A stretch of DNA of 64,000 nt from Candidatus Poribacteria bacterium (GCA_022827185.1 JAJDTM010000045.1:47871-111870); one strand, 5' to 3'; shown: positions 44,568 through 53,517, counted from the stretch's first letter. Program-made: numbers and translations. The notes: a model not told the origin generated them from the sequence alone.

Positions 44568-46208
44568 CTAACCCCGTTCTTCCGTGTCAGCGTTAGCGAA
44601 GTCTTCAATCTCGCCTGCTTGCGGCGGAAGGAAAACCTGCTTAACGAAGTCGATCTTCTTTTGTGAAGCGATCGTTTGCAAAACGTGTCGAGGGACAGGA
44701 CTATCCACGTTGATAAGCGTCACAGCGAGATCCCATAATCGTGAACGTCCGACAGTCATATCGGCGATGTTAATATTGTGTTCTCCCAAAATCGTCCCCA
44801 TTAACCCTATCATTCCGGGTTGATCGCTATTATAGATGAGGAGGATATATCCCGTTGGTCTGACGTTTATATGCAGTTGATTGATACGAACAATGCGGAT
44901 ATCCTTTTTACCGAAAGCGGTGCCTTCTATAACCGACTCACCCGTGTCGGTCACAACTGTAATCGCGATGGAGTTCGCAAAATTGGCTTCCGATTCGCTC
45001 TTCGTCTCTGTAACGGAAATCCCGCGTTGCTTAATCAGAAAAGGTGCGTTGACATAGTTCACATCCGCGAGTACAGGTGCCAAAAGTCCTTTCTGTAACG
45101 CCACAGTTATCGGTGTGACATCCTCTTCCTGGAACAGTGTCCCGTTATAATGGATCTTAATCGCTGATATTTGTCCCTCAACAATTTGTGCGTGGAAACT
45201 GCCAATCTTTTCGGTAAGTCTCAGATAGGGACCCAGGATATCGAGTGTCCTCGGATCAATGTTCGGTTGATTGACAGCATTAGCGACAGGTTCACCACGG
45301 AGCGCGTTTCTGACCTGCTGTGCGACCTCAATTGCGACGTGTTCCTGTGCCTCTGATGTCGATGCGCCGAGATGCGGAAGCGCGAGCACATTTTCCAAAT
45401 CCAATAGCGGTGTATCCGTCGCAGGTTCGCTTTCAAAGACATCCAATGCAGCACCCGCAAGTTGTCCCGATGTCAAGGCGTGATAGAGCGCGGCCTCGTC
45501 GATGATACCCCCCCGAGCGCAGTTAATCAGACGACAACTCGGTTTCATCAATGAGAACTCCGATTCACCGATACTATGGTAGGTTTCAGCGTTGAGGTGG
45601 GTATGGACAGAGATATAATCCGACTCCTGAAAAAGTGTCTCCCGATCAACAAGCCGGATACCGATTTTTTCAGCGGCGTTCGCTGAGATATATGGATCGT
45701 AGGCGATGACCTGCATCCCAAACGCTTGCGCGCGTCCCGCCACCTCTCGTCCGATGCGTCCCAATCCGACAGTCCCGAAAACCTTTCCATATAACTCGAC
45801 ACCAATGAAGTTGTTGCGTTGCCAGGTCCGGTTTCTCAGCGAAATGCCAGCAGGTACAATATTGCGCGCCAACGCTAACAACATCGCAACCGTATGCTCC
45901 GCTGCCGCTATCGTATTGCCGGTTGGGGTGTTGACAACCAAGATACCGTTTCGCGTTGCTGCTTGTACGTCAATGTTATCCACACCCACACCGGCGCGTC
46001 CAATGACCTTTAGTTGCGTCGCTGCGTTGATAACTTCAGCAGTTACCTTTGTCGCACTTCTGATCAGCAGCGCGTTGTAATCAGCAATTCGTTCCAGTAG
46101 TTCTTCAGGTGAGAGATCAAGGCTGACATCCACCTCAAAATCGCCACTTTCTGTCAGAACATCCAAGCCTTGCTGTGACAGCAGATCGCTGACCAGCACC
46201 CTATTCAT
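44568..46208 (-). CDS. serA: D-3-phosphoglycerate dehydrogenase
   Basis: A 546-residue enzyme that oxidises 3-phosphoglycerate to phosphohydroxypyruvate, the first step of serine synthesis. The long (type 1) form is complete: nucleotide motif GLGRIG (148-153), catalytic R232 (NCARGG), E259 (DVFESEP) and H279 (LPHLGAST), an intervening ASB domain (about 315-450) and a C-terminal ACT domain (GYILLIYNSDQPGMIGLMG, about 457-530) that normally binds serine for feedback control. The tail (EIEDFANADTEERG) is slightly longer than usual. GGAGGGG lies upstream of the ATG. First gene of an apparent operon with the 468-residue and PhyH genes. Confidence 0.95.
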   Translation of the reverse strand: MNRVLVSDLLSQQGLDVLTESGDFEVDVSLDLSPEELLERIADYNALLIRSATKVTAEVINAATQLKVIGRAGVGVDNIDVQAATRNGILVVNTPTGNTIAAAEHTVAMLLALARNIVPAGISLRNRTWQRNNFIGVELYGKVFGTVGLGRIGREVAGRAQAFGMQVIAYDPYISANAAEKIGIRLVDRETLFQESDYISVHTHLNAETYHSIGESEFSLMKPSCRLINCARGGIIDEAALYHALTSGQLAGAALDVFESEPATDTPLLDLENVLALPHLGASTSEAQEHVAIEVAQQVRNALRGEPVANAVNQPNIDPRTLDILGPYLRLTEKIGSFHAQIVEGQISAIKIHYNGTLFQEEDVTPITVALQKGLLAPVLADVNYVNAPFLIKQRGISVTETKSESEANFANSIAITVVTDTGESVIEGTAFGKKDIRIVRINQLHINVRPTGYILLIYNSDQPGMIGLMGTILGEHNINIADMTVGRSRLWDLAVTLINVDSPVPRHVLQTIASQKKIDFVKQVFLPPQAGEIEDFANADTEERG

Positions 46209-46328
46209 AATCCAAACCCCTCCGCCGTTATCGTCCCAAACGATCCATTACATTAACCCCATCTGCTAAGACATCTTTAAATTATAGCATGTCCGAAGCT
46301 GCCTGTCAACAACATTTTATTTCTCGCC

Positions 46329-46450
46329 CAGAGCCATTCAGTTTTCGGTTTTTCGGACATTTTCGCGGACGGATCGCGAGCACAGCTCGCTCCTACAGTG
46401 AAGAGCATCAAGCAGAAAATTGAAATTATTGGACAATTGAATGCCTCTGG
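46329..46450 (+). mobile_element. MITE copy C
   Basis: Begins CAGAGCCATTCAGTTTTCGG and ends TTGGACAATTGAATGCCTCT followed by GG. The flanks TTTCTCGCC at 46320-46328 and 46451-46459 are a perfect 9-bp target duplication. Internally it contains the TCGCGAGCACAGCTCGCTCC palindrome and matches copy A in reverse. Confidence 0.85.
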
Positions 46451-46533
46451 TTTCTCGCCAAGGGCATTATGCCGACTGTCAAATACCATTGGACATATTT
46501 TTCTCGATATGATAATATATACACCAATATCTA

Positions 46534-46664
46534 CAGAGCCATTCAATTTTAAGAAATTATTGGGTTTCACGTCTTTTTTTCAAGGATCCGGTTCGGTTAG
46601 GAAACCGAACCTACCGGGCCTGGGGTGAAAATCCGATCGAAACATGGATAATTGAATGCCTCTG
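46534..46664 (+). mobile_element. MITE copy D
   Basis: Nearly identical to copy B (36869-37000), including the palindrome GGTTCGGTT-AGGA-AACCGAACC. The flanks CAATATCTA at 46525-46533 and 46665-46673 form a 9-bp target duplication. It ends 60 bp before the tatA start codon. Confidence 0.85.
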
Positions 46665-46724
46665 CAATATCTATCGTGCACCTTCCTGCGTGCACAAATT
46701 ACGTCAAGACATGGAGGCACAGAT

Positions 46725-46931
46725 ATGTTAGGCCTTGGTCCCGTGGAATTAGCGATTCTATTGGCTATTGTGTTACTCATATTCGGTGGAAAGCGTCTGC
46801 CTGAGTTGGCACGCGGTCTCGGCAGAAGCATCACAAACTTTAAAGCCGGGCTCAATGAAGAACAAACGGATGAAACCGAAACGACAGCACAACAAGAAGC
46901 AGAACCACCACCGAAAGAGAAAACCGGATAG
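46725..46931 (+). CDS. tatA: Twin-arginine translocase subunit TatA/E
   Basis: The start at 46725 follows ATGGAGG and gives a 68-residue protein; an upstream in-frame start at 46656 lies partly in the mobile element and is rejected. The sequence shows the canonical TatA plan: short N terminus, one membrane helix (GPVELAILLAIVLLIFG, 4-20), the hinge FGGKRLPEL, an amphipathic helix (ARGLGRSITNFKAGL) and an acidic, Pro-rich tail. TatA oligomerises with TatC to export folded proteins. No tatB or tatC is in the window. Whether it is A or E type cannot be decided by sequence. Confidence 0.95.
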   Translation: MLGLGPVELAILLAIVLLIFGGKRLPELARGLGRSITNFKAGLNEEQTDETETTAQQEAEPPPKEKTG

Positions 46932-47051
46932 AGAAGCACCGGATTCTCCGCTGCGTTTTCATCTGCGCGTAGGAGCAAACACTCTTCGTGATTCCTATAC
47001 TCTTAACTGACAACTGATAACTCTCACTGCGAGGCAAACTGGCAACTAACA

Positions 47052-47381
47052 ATGAACGATAAATTACCCGATTTTCTTCAGGATGTGATTGATGAATACC
47101 CTGAAGTTTGGAAAGCGTATCAGGCATTGGGTGAGGCGTGCGGTACCGCCGGTCCCCTCGAACCTAAAACTGTGAGGCTTGTCAAACTCGCATTGGCGAT
47201 CGGCGCGAAGTCTGAAGGTGCGGTGCATTCGCATACGCGGCGTGCGCTCCGAGAAGGGATCACACCCGCGGAACTACAACAAGTGGCACTGCTCGCGGTG
47301 ACCTCTATCGGCTGGTCGTCGAGCATGGCGGCATTGTCATGGATTCAGGATGTCGTGAATAAACAATCGGAGTCTGATTGA
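47052..47381 (+). CDS. Carboxymuconolactone decarboxylase/AhpD-like family protein
   Basis: A 109-residue all-helical protein with the family pattern KTVRLVKLALAIGAKSEGAV, HSHTRRALREGITPAEL and a hydrophobic C-terminal helix (SSSMAALSWIQDVV). The CxxC that AhpD-type peroxidase partners use for redox is absent: the equivalent positions read SEGA before VHSH. It is therefore more like the gamma-carboxymuconolactone decarboxylase branch, which also lacks both cysteines, or a binding protein. There is no clear SD. It is 11 bp upstream of the TPR gene and probably co-transcribed. Confidence 0.85.
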   Translation: MNDKLPDFLQDVIDEYPEVWKAYQALGEACGTAGPLEPKTVRLVKLALAIGAKSEGAVHSHTRRALREGITPAELQQVALLAVTSIGWSSSMAALSWIQDVVNKQSESD

Positions 47382-47391
47382 GGAAATCAGC

Positions 47392-48660
47392 ATGGCAGCA
47401 GGTTACAAACATCACCGGATGTATGCAAAACCCGCCTGCGGGATTTTATTAGTCCTTACAACGCTCCTATGGCTCGCTTCGGCTGTGAGTAGAACTGAAA
47501 CAACCTCGCCATTTCAGGAAGGCGTGGAATATGTCAAATTGCGCCTCTACTCGCAGGCAGTAGCTACCTTTAAGTCCATTTTATCACAGCACCCAACAAA
47601 TGTAGACGCACTTTTCCAACTCGCGAACGTCTACAAATTGCAAGATGAATTAGAATTAGCGATTGAGACTTTTAACCAAATCCTTATCATCGCAGATTCA
47701 AAAAATGCCGAGATACCGGAACGGCTTTACGGGTTAACGCACCTCGCGTTATCCGAAATTTATTGTAAGCAGAGCAAATTGGACACCGCAGAACAGCACG
47801 CCAAGGCAGCCGTTCAGAACCGTCCATCAGATGCGGACACACATTACCGACTCGGTTATATCTACACGCATCAGGCAAAATTTGACGAAGCACTCGCTGC
47901 ATTCAAGCGGACCCTCGCACGTAACCCCGATTTTTCAGAAGTGTATGAATGGCTCGGCTTAATCGCACTCATGCAGAACCAACCGCAGCAAGCAATAACG
48001 CATTACCAGACTGCAATCAAGAAAAAGCCCTACGTCCAGAGTGCCTACTACAACCTTGCCAAGGCGTACCGACTTCTCGGCGATATGCCAGCAGCAACGG
48101 AACAACTTAAACGATTCCACCAGATGAAAGCCTACTATGACCGAACCTACGCCGTTGAAAGTGCTTTGGCAGAAGCACCGATGAACACCACACTTCGGCT
48201 GAAATTGGCAGAAATCCATCTGGAACACAAACACATTTCCGCAGCCGTCGCGACCTATCAAGGGCTGATTCGGTTGCATCCGAATCTTACAGTCGGATAC
48301 GACAAATTGGGGCGGCTTTACATGAATCTCAACATGCCTCAGCACGCCATCCCATTTTTCCAGAAAGTGCTCGAATTGAACCCAGACACTGTAGAAGCAC
48401 ACGTCCGATTGGGGTGGCTCTATACCCAGTCAAAGACGTTTGACAAGGCAGAATCGCATCTACAAGCGGCTATAGAGAAAATGCCACAACTCAGCTTGGC
48501 ATATCACGGGTTAGCTGAAGTTTACACGCAACAAGGACAACTTCAAAAGGCAATTGAGGTCTATCAACACATCACAAAAATCGAACCTAACGATGACGAC
48601 GCTTGGAAAGCCTTGCACAACTTGGAACGTCTGAAGAAGGAATCGCGAACGACGCGATAA
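47392..48660 (+). CDS. Exported TPR-repeat protein
   Basis: 422 residues with an N-terminal signal or membrane anchor (residues 14-32, CGILLVLTTLLWLASAV) and about ten tetratricopeptide repeats from residue 45 to the end (for example AHYRLGYIYTHQAKFDEALA-type units and AEVYTQQGQLQKAIEVYQHI). TPR arrays bind proteins; this one is likely periplasmic. SD GAGGAAAT. The stop is 6 bp upstream of the FG-GAP/CRTAC1-like gene, a pairing I recall in planctomycete and related genomes. Confidence 0.9.
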   Translation: MAAGYKHHRMYAKPACGILLVLTTLLWLASAVSRTETTSPFQEGVEYVKLRLYSQAVATFKSILSQHPTNVDALFQLANVYKLQDELELAIETFNQILIIADSKNAEIPERLYGLTHLALSEIYCKQSKLDTAEQHAKAAVQNRPSDADTHYRLGYIYTHQAKFDEALAAFKRTLARNPDFSEVYEWLGLIALMQNQPQQAITHYQTAIKKKPYVQSAYYNLAKAYRLLGDMPAATEQLKRFHQMKAYYDRTYAVESALAEAPMNTTLRLKLAEIHLEHKHISAAVATYQGLIRLHPNLTVGYDKLGRLYMNLNMPQHAIPFFQKVLELNPDTVEAHVRLGWLYTQSKTFDKAESHLQAAIEKMPQLSLAYHGLAEVYTQQGQLQKAIEVYQHITKIEPNDDDAWKALHNLERLKKESRTTR

Positions 48661-48666
48661 ATCTAT

Positions 48667-50358
48667 ATGCCCAAAAATGCCCGTAATCATAATTTCCATC
48701 ATATTTTCGGATTCGCATTCATAGCGACGTTTATAGGCCTCCTCTGTCCCACAGTCGCATCCACAGAACAAATTTTCATTGATGTTACGGAATCCGCAGG
48801 ATTAACCTTTGAACATACCGACGGTAGGAGCGGTTTAAGACTCTTCAATGAATTCCTCGGATCCGGTGGCGGGTTTTTCGATTATGACGGCGACGGCGAT
48901 CTCGACATCTATCTCGTCAACGGCGCGATTCAGACAGACAACGGAGAAGATAAAAAACCCCACAACGTTCTCTATCAAAATAACGGAAACAATACCTTTA
49001 CCGATGTTACTGAAGCAGCAGGCATCGGAAGCACAAGTTACGGCACAGGTGCTACCGTCGGTGATTATGATAATGATGGCGATTTAGATCTTTACCTCAC
49101 CAACTTCGGCACAGATGAACTTTATCAAAACAACGGAGACGGCACTTTTACAGACGTAACAGACCGTGCCAAAGTCGGCAACCCGAATTGGGGCACGAGT
49201 TGCGCCTTCGCTGATGTCAATAACGACGGACACTTAGATCTGTACGTAGCGAACTACGCCGAATATACACCGGAAAACGATAAACGCTGCGAAGAACGCG
49301 GTGTTCATGTCTATTGCGGTCCGCACGCATATCCCGCCGTCCACGATACATTTTACAAGAATAACGGGGATGGCACATTCACTGACGCGTCAACTTTATA
49401 CCGTCCTACAGACCTGATCCCACAGCACGGATTAGGTGTAACCTTTGGTGATTATGATACCGATGGGAACATTGATCTCTACGTCGCTAACGACCAAGAT
49501 CCGAATTTTTTATTTCAGAACAATGGCGACGGTAATTTTTTAGAGGTTGCATTAATCTCAGGCGTATGCTATAATGATATGGGGAAAGCAGAAGCCGGTA
49601 TGGGGACTGATTTTGGTGATTATGACAACGACGGAAGACTTGACCTCACTGTCAGCAATTACCAGACAGAAACCAATACCGTTTATCGCAATCACGATAA
49701 CGCCTTCTTTACCGACAATACCATTACGACAGGCATAGCCGAAGTAACACACGGTTATTTGGGATGGGGTATCCGATTCTTTGATTACGACAACGATGGA
49801 TACCAAGACATCTTTGTCGCGAACGGACACCTGATGGATAACATCAACGTCCTTGAGAAACATGTAACCTATCCGCAAAAGAATCTGTTATTTAGAAATT
49901 TAGGCGACGGAACATTCGCCAATATCACATCGGAGACTGACGGTCTATCACTGAAAAAAGTCAGTCGCGGTGCTGCTATCGGCGATTACGACAACGACGG
50001 GGATCTCGATATCCTCGTCACCAATTGCAACCAACGTCCTGATCTGCTCCAAAACGCAGTCGGTAACCAGAACAATTGGATACAAATCCAAGTTGTCGGA
50101 CAAAAAAGCAACCGTTCTGGAATTGGTGCGAGAATTAAAGTCGTAACCGGAACACATGTCCAATATCGGGAGGTGCATAGCGGTGGGAGTTATCTCTCCT
50201 TTCACGACTTGCGCGCCCATTTTGGCGTTGGCAAAGCGGAACAAATTGAACGCCTTGAAATTCGTTGGACCAGCGGACATATTGACCAAGGGACACATCT
50301 CCCTGTCAACCGAAGGTTTATCGCAGTTGAAGGTGAAGGAATTGTTCCGATAGATTAA
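48667..50358 (+). CDS. Exported CRTAC1-like protein with FG-GAP repeats and ASPIC/UnbV domain
   Basis: 563 residues, signal peptide to about residue 32 (TVASTE). The body is a series of FG-GAP/VCBS repeats with integrin-like calcium loops (FFDYDGDGDLDIYLVNG, VGDYDNDGDLDLYLTNFG, ADVNNDGHLDLYVAN) that make a beta-propeller, and the last 90 residues are the ASPIC/UnbV domain (NWIQIQVVGQKSNRSGIGAR, HFGVGKAEQIERLEIRW). Proteins of this type are extracellular; their function is poorly known. It probably shares a transcript with the TPR gene. Confidence 0.92.
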   Translation: MPKNARNHNFHHIFGFAFIATFIGLLCPTVASTEQIFIDVTESAGLTFEHTDGRSGLRLFNEFLGSGGGFFDYDGDGDLDIYLVNGAIQTDNGEDKKPHNVLYQNNGNNTFTDVTEAAGIGSTSYGTGATVGDYDNDGDLDLYLTNFGTDELYQNNGDGTFTDVTDRAKVGNPNWGTSCAFADVNNDGHLDLYVANYAEYTPENDKRCEERGVHVYCGPHAYPAVHDTFYKNNGDGTFTDASTLYRPTDLIPQHGLGVTFGDYDTDGNIDLYVANDQDPNFLFQNNGDGNFLEVALISGVCYNDMGKAEAGMGTDFGDYDNDGRLDLTVSNYQTETNTVYRNHDNAFFTDNTITTGIAEVTHGYLGWGIRFFDYDNDGYQDIFVANGHLMDNINVLEKHVTYPQKNLLFRNLGDGTFANITSETDGLSLKKVSRGAAIGDYDNDGDLDILVTNCNQRPDLLQNAVGNQNNWIQIQVVGQKSNRSGIGARIKVVTGTHVQYREVHSGGSYLSFHDLRAHFGVGKAEQIERLEIRWTSGHIDQGTHLPVNRRFIAVEGEGIVPID

Positions 50359-50398
50359 CAATGCACAGGCTAACAGCCTATGCTACATGGAGGTAAAA

Positions 50399-51175
50399 AT
50401 GAGGAACGTATTTATCATACTAACCCTTATCACGTTTGCAGCATCTTTTGCATACTCAGCAAACGAACCGGAGGATTCGATGATCCTCTACTTCTCGTTT
50501 GATGAACTCGAGGGCAAGACCGTTATTGATCATTCACAGTATGGGAACGATGGAGACATCATTGGTTCTCCCAAGCATGTTGAGGGCAAATTCGGTAAGG
50601 CACTGGAACTCAATGGTAAAGATGACTGGGTTGTAGTCCCACACGACGAGATCCTCACCGTTGACAATAGTGTAACCGTCATGGCTTGGATTAATACCGA
50701 ACGTCATCAAGGCCCTGCTGGGCAGCGGTGGCAAGGTATCGTTGCGAAAAGCAACAACCCGCGCTCCTATAGTTTCTACACCGAATTCCCGAGCGAATGT
50801 TTGCACCTTTCTGTCGGTGGCGGAAGCGTTTGTAACAAAAAGGTTCCGTTAGAGGAGTGGGTACATGTTGTCGCACAAGTAGATGATGGTACGACACATA
50901 AGTACTGGATAAACGGTGAATCTGGTGGCGAATTCGGTGGTAAAAACGCGCCCCCGGGTAAAGCCGATACAGCGGATGTCCTCGTTGGTAGAACGCACGA
51001 AGGCAACCGTGAATTCCTCGGTTTGATCGACGAAGTTCGTATTTGGAACCGAGCACTCGACGAAGATGAGGTCATCGACCAGATGGAAAAAGGGTATTTT
51101 GAGCTCTTTTCTGTGGACCCGCGTCAGAAACTCACAACGACTTGGGGACTTCTGAAGAAAACCTCACGCCGATAA
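50399..51175 (+). CDS. Secreted LamG-domain protein (fourth LamG gene)
   Basis: 258 residues. The ATG at 50399 has GGAGG 4-9 nt upstream and starts the signal peptide MRNVFIILTLITFAASFAYS; the ATG at 50387 would overlap the SD. A single LamG domain follows (LYFSFDELEGKTVIDHSQYG, VTVMAWIN, WVHVVAQVDDGTTHKYWING, IDEVRIWNRALDEDEV). The end, FSVDPRQKLTTTWGLLKKTS, repeats the TTWG motif of the three minus-strand LamG genes. A perfect 11-bp stem TGTAGGCGCGC/GCGCGCCTACA (51195-51222) after the stop may terminate transcription. Confidence 0.9.
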   Translation: MRNVFIILTLITFAASFAYSANEPEDSMILYFSFDELEGKTVIDHSQYGNDGDIIGSPKHVEGKFGKALELNGKDDWVVVPHDEILTVDNSVTVMAWINTERHQGPAGQRWQGIVAKSNNPRSYSFYTEFPSECLHLSVGGGSVCNKKVPLEEWVHVVAQVDDGTTHKYWINGESGGEFGGKNAPPGKADTADVLVGRTHEGNREFLGLIDEVRIWNRALDEDEVIDQMEKGYFELFSVDPRQKLTTTWGLLKKTSRR

Positions 51176-51194
51176 GGTTCGTTGATATAATGCT

Positions 51195-51222
51195 TGTAGG
51201 CGCGCCTGGAAGCGCGCCTACA
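51195..51222. repeat. GC-rich 11-bp inverted repeat
   Basis: TGTAGGCGCGC / GCGCGCCTACA with a 6-nt loop, 20 bp after the LamG stop. It lacks a T-run, so it is either a rho-independent-like hairpin of low strength or another dispersed palindrome. Confidence 0.6.
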
Positions 51223-51254
51223 CCGCGAATGAAAAAAGGAGGACACATAACATC

Positions 51255-51656
51255 GTGAACGGAAAATTTATTGCGTCCGCAGACGTAGAACGAGACGAAC
51301 TCGACTGGGGCACCATCGGTTGGCTCAGCCGTCCAGAAAGCACAGGTGGGAAAGACATCGTCGCTATGGAAGTTAGCCTCTCCCCCGGTTACGGACACGA
51401 CTTCCACAAACATCCAGACCAAGAAGAGGTTATCTACGTTATAGAGGGTAGCGTTGAACAGTGGCTCGAAGATAAGAAACAGATACTAAACGCAGGCGAT
51501 TCTGTCTTTATCCCCGCGGATATGGTTCACGCCTCCTTTAACGTCTCCTCTGAGTCTGCAAAATTGTTTGTAACCTTGAGTCCTGCTAAAGGCGAAGAAG
51601 GGTACCAACTTATTGATGTTTATGACGAGGCACCCTGGAATACGCTCCGCTCGTAA
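51255..51656 (+). CDS. Cupin-domain protein
   Basis: 133 residues, GTG start at 51255 with AAAGGAGG 12 nt upstream. The two cupin motifs are clear: GYGHDFHKHPDQEEVIYVIE (metal ligands H-x-H...E) and AGDSVFIPADMVHASFNVS (distal His). A single small cupin can be a metal-dependent isomerase, dioxygenase or a sugar-binding module; nothing here decides. It is followed 11 bp later by a methyltransferase gene. Confidence 0.9.
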   Translation: MNGKFIASADVERDELDWGTIGWLSRPESTGGKDIVAMEVSLSPGYGHDFHKHPDQEEVIYVIEGSVEQWLEDKKQILNAGDSVFIPADMVHASFNVSSESAKLFVTLSPAKGEEGYQLIDVYDEAPWNTLRS

Positions 51657-51667
51657 AGGGCATATCT

Positions 51668-52498
51668 ATGATCGAAACGCCAATGCCCGAAACATCACCA
51701 TCAATTCGCCAACGGATGCGCGAATTCTATGAAACATCGGAAACCTATAAGACGCTTCTCGATGCACACGATGAAGCCTACCTCCGACACTACGTAGCAT
51801 TGGTAACCCGCTACGCGCCCCCGCGTTCCAAGATACTCGACCTCGGGTGCGGGAACGGTATTTCGGCGCGGCTGCTCAATCAGTCAGATTTCGATGTTAT
51901 CGGTACCGATATTTCTCCGCTCTTTCTTGAAGACGCGCGCACATGGGAAAATCCGAGGCTCCGATACCAAGTCTGTGACGTGATGGAGCTGCCGTTTGAA
52001 AACGATTCCTTCAACGTCATCTGCTCAAACGAACTGGTCGAACATCTACCCGACGTAGAGACAGCGTTAACCGAAATGATGCGGGTGGTGTGCAAAGGCG
52101 GACGCATCGTGATCTCTGGACCAAATCTCTGTTCACCGTTGATCCCGTTACTTGACTGGTTCAGCCTGATGTCCGGCAAATCCGGTAGACCCGTCTGGGG
52201 TGAGACGAAGTTGCAAGCGTTGCAGCAGTTCGCACGAAACTGTCGGCTCTATGTCCAAAAACGGTTCTTGCGGAAAACACCACACTTTATTTATCGTGAA
52301 CCCGATTTACAGGCGGATGCAATCGGCGGCGATGCAGACAGTGCATACTACGCCAGCCCGATTGATCTCGCGCAATTTTTCCGATCACACGGGTTCACGA
52401 TCATCAAGAAAGCGGTTGGATTTGGTATAAAGGGCAGAATCATCGCGGGCGCGTTTCCGTACCTGAGTCCTTATATCACCATGGTCGTCGCAAAATGA
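51668..52498 (+). CDS. SAM-dependent methyltransferase
   Basis: 276 residues, class I methyltransferase (Methyltransf_11 type): KILDLGCGNGISARLL (about 58-73), VIGTDISPLFLEDA, YQVCDVMELPFENDSFNVIC, and ELVEHLPDVETALTEMMRV. The C-terminal 100 residues are hydrophobic/aromatic and suggest a lipid, quinone or polysaccharide substrate. The stop overlaps the next start by 4 nt (ATGA), so the two methyltransferases are coupled. Confidence 0.9.
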   Translation: MIETPMPETSPSIRQRMREFYETSETYKTLLDAHDEAYLRHYVALVTRYAPPRSKILDLGCGNGISARLLNQSDFDVIGTDISPLFLEDARTWENPRLRYQVCDVMELPFENDSFNVICSNELVEHLPDVETALTEMMRVVCKGGRIVISGPNLCSPLIPLLDWFSLMSGKSGRPVWGETKLQALQQFARNCRLYVQKRFLRKTPHFIYREPDLQADAIGGDADSAYYASPIDLAQFFRSHGFTIIKKAVGFGIKGRIIAGAFPYLSPYITMVVAK

Positions 52499-53304
52499 AC
52501 ATTCGTCCAGACGATTTTGTCTTAGAGATAGGGAGCGGTCATAATCCGAAGGCACGTTCGGATGTCTTGTGCGATAAATTCATAGGGGACGACGAACAGC
52601 GCGGCGGTGCAATCGTTACCGACCGTCCGATGGTGGAAGCGGATGGGCAATGCCTGCCGTTCGCAGATCGAGCGTTTGATTATGTCATCTGCTCACATGT
52701 GTTGGAACACGTCAAAGACCCTGCGCAATTCATCGCCGAATTAGAGCGCGTCGCATCCCGTGGCTACATTGAAACACCCTCTGAAATCGGTGAGCGGATC
52801 TACGGATGGCACTATCACAACTGGGTCGTCAACTTGGTCGATGGCTGTTTGATGCTACGAAAGAATGAAAAAAATTCCCAATTTGGACAACTTTTCCACA
52901 GATTGGCACTCACAGATAAGCATTGGAAACGGTTTCATATTACACATCATCACCTATTCCTTGTCCAATACGAATGGGAAGAGAAAATAGACTATAAAAT
53001 ACTGCTCGAACATGAGTCAGCACTGGATTTAGAATGCCACGATACGCTTGACAGGCTTGTTGCATCAGATGATAATGTTCAAAACGAGTGGGTACTGCTT
53101 CTTAAAAGCGCGGTGCCGCGGCGTATCGTTTCCCGTGCAAAATCACTCTTGAGAAAAAATAAAAGTCGTCAGACGAAAACATTGCAAGAAATTCTCGTCT
53201 GTCCGCAGTGTAAAGGTGAGATTACGTGGGAAGCACACAGTCTCCACTGCAAAACGTGCGAAAAATCTTACCGGATTGTTGATGGAATTCCGCGCTTTAG
53301 ATAG
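52495..53304 (+). CDS. SAM-dependent methyltransferase with C-terminal Trm112-like zinc ribbon
   Basis: 269 residues. FVLEIGSGHNPKARSDVLCD (motif I) and LPFADRAFDYVICSHVLEHV (motif IV region) mark a methyltransferase. The last 40 residues, LQEILVCPQCKGEIT...LHCKTCEKSYRIVDGIPRF, are a Trm112-like domain with two CxxC pairs that can bind zinc. In other proteins Trm112 is a separate activator of methyltransferases, so here it is fused. The stop codon coincides with the start of a 97-bp tandem duplication. Confidence 0.9.
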   Translation: MNIRPDDFVLEIGSGHNPKARSDVLCDKFIGDDEQRGGAIVTDRPMVEADGQCLPFADRAFDYVICSHVLEHVKDPAQFIAELERVASRGYIETPSEIGERIYGWHYHNWVVNLVDGCLMLRKNEKNSQFGQLFHRLALTDKHWKRFHITHHHLFLVQYEWEEKIDYKILLEHESALDLECHDTLDRLVASDDNVQNEWVLLLKSAVPRRIVSRAKSLLRKNKSRQTKTLQEILVCPQCKGEITWEAHSLHCKTCEKSYRIVDGIPRFR

Positions 53305-53509
53305 CACCAAAAACGTAGCCTGTAATGGAATGGAAGGCGGTATATACGTAATAGCATTCCAAAGTATCAAACCCGCCTAATCGCTCCGCAAGGAAATTTA
53401 GAAAATTGAAAAATAGCACCAAAAACGTAGCCTGTAATGGAATGGAAGGCGGTATATACGTAATAGCATTTCAAAGCATCAAACCCGCCTAATCGCTCCG
53501 CAAGGAAAT
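53301..53509. repeat. 97-bp direct repeat (two copies)
   Basis: Copies at 53301-53397 and 53413-53509 differ at only two bases by eye. The first overlaps the methyltransferase stop, the second supplies the AAGGAAAT ribosome site of the dehydrogenase gene at 53518. Whether the unit was originally the 5' leader of that gene, later duplicated, is a natural reading. Confidence 0.9.
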
Positions 53510-53517
53510 ATAAAAAC

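Noticed and set aside
46656..46931. Longer TatA reading from an upstream start
   Set aside because: The extra 23 residues come from the end of MITE copy D and precede the ribosome site; TatA normally starts just before its membrane helix.
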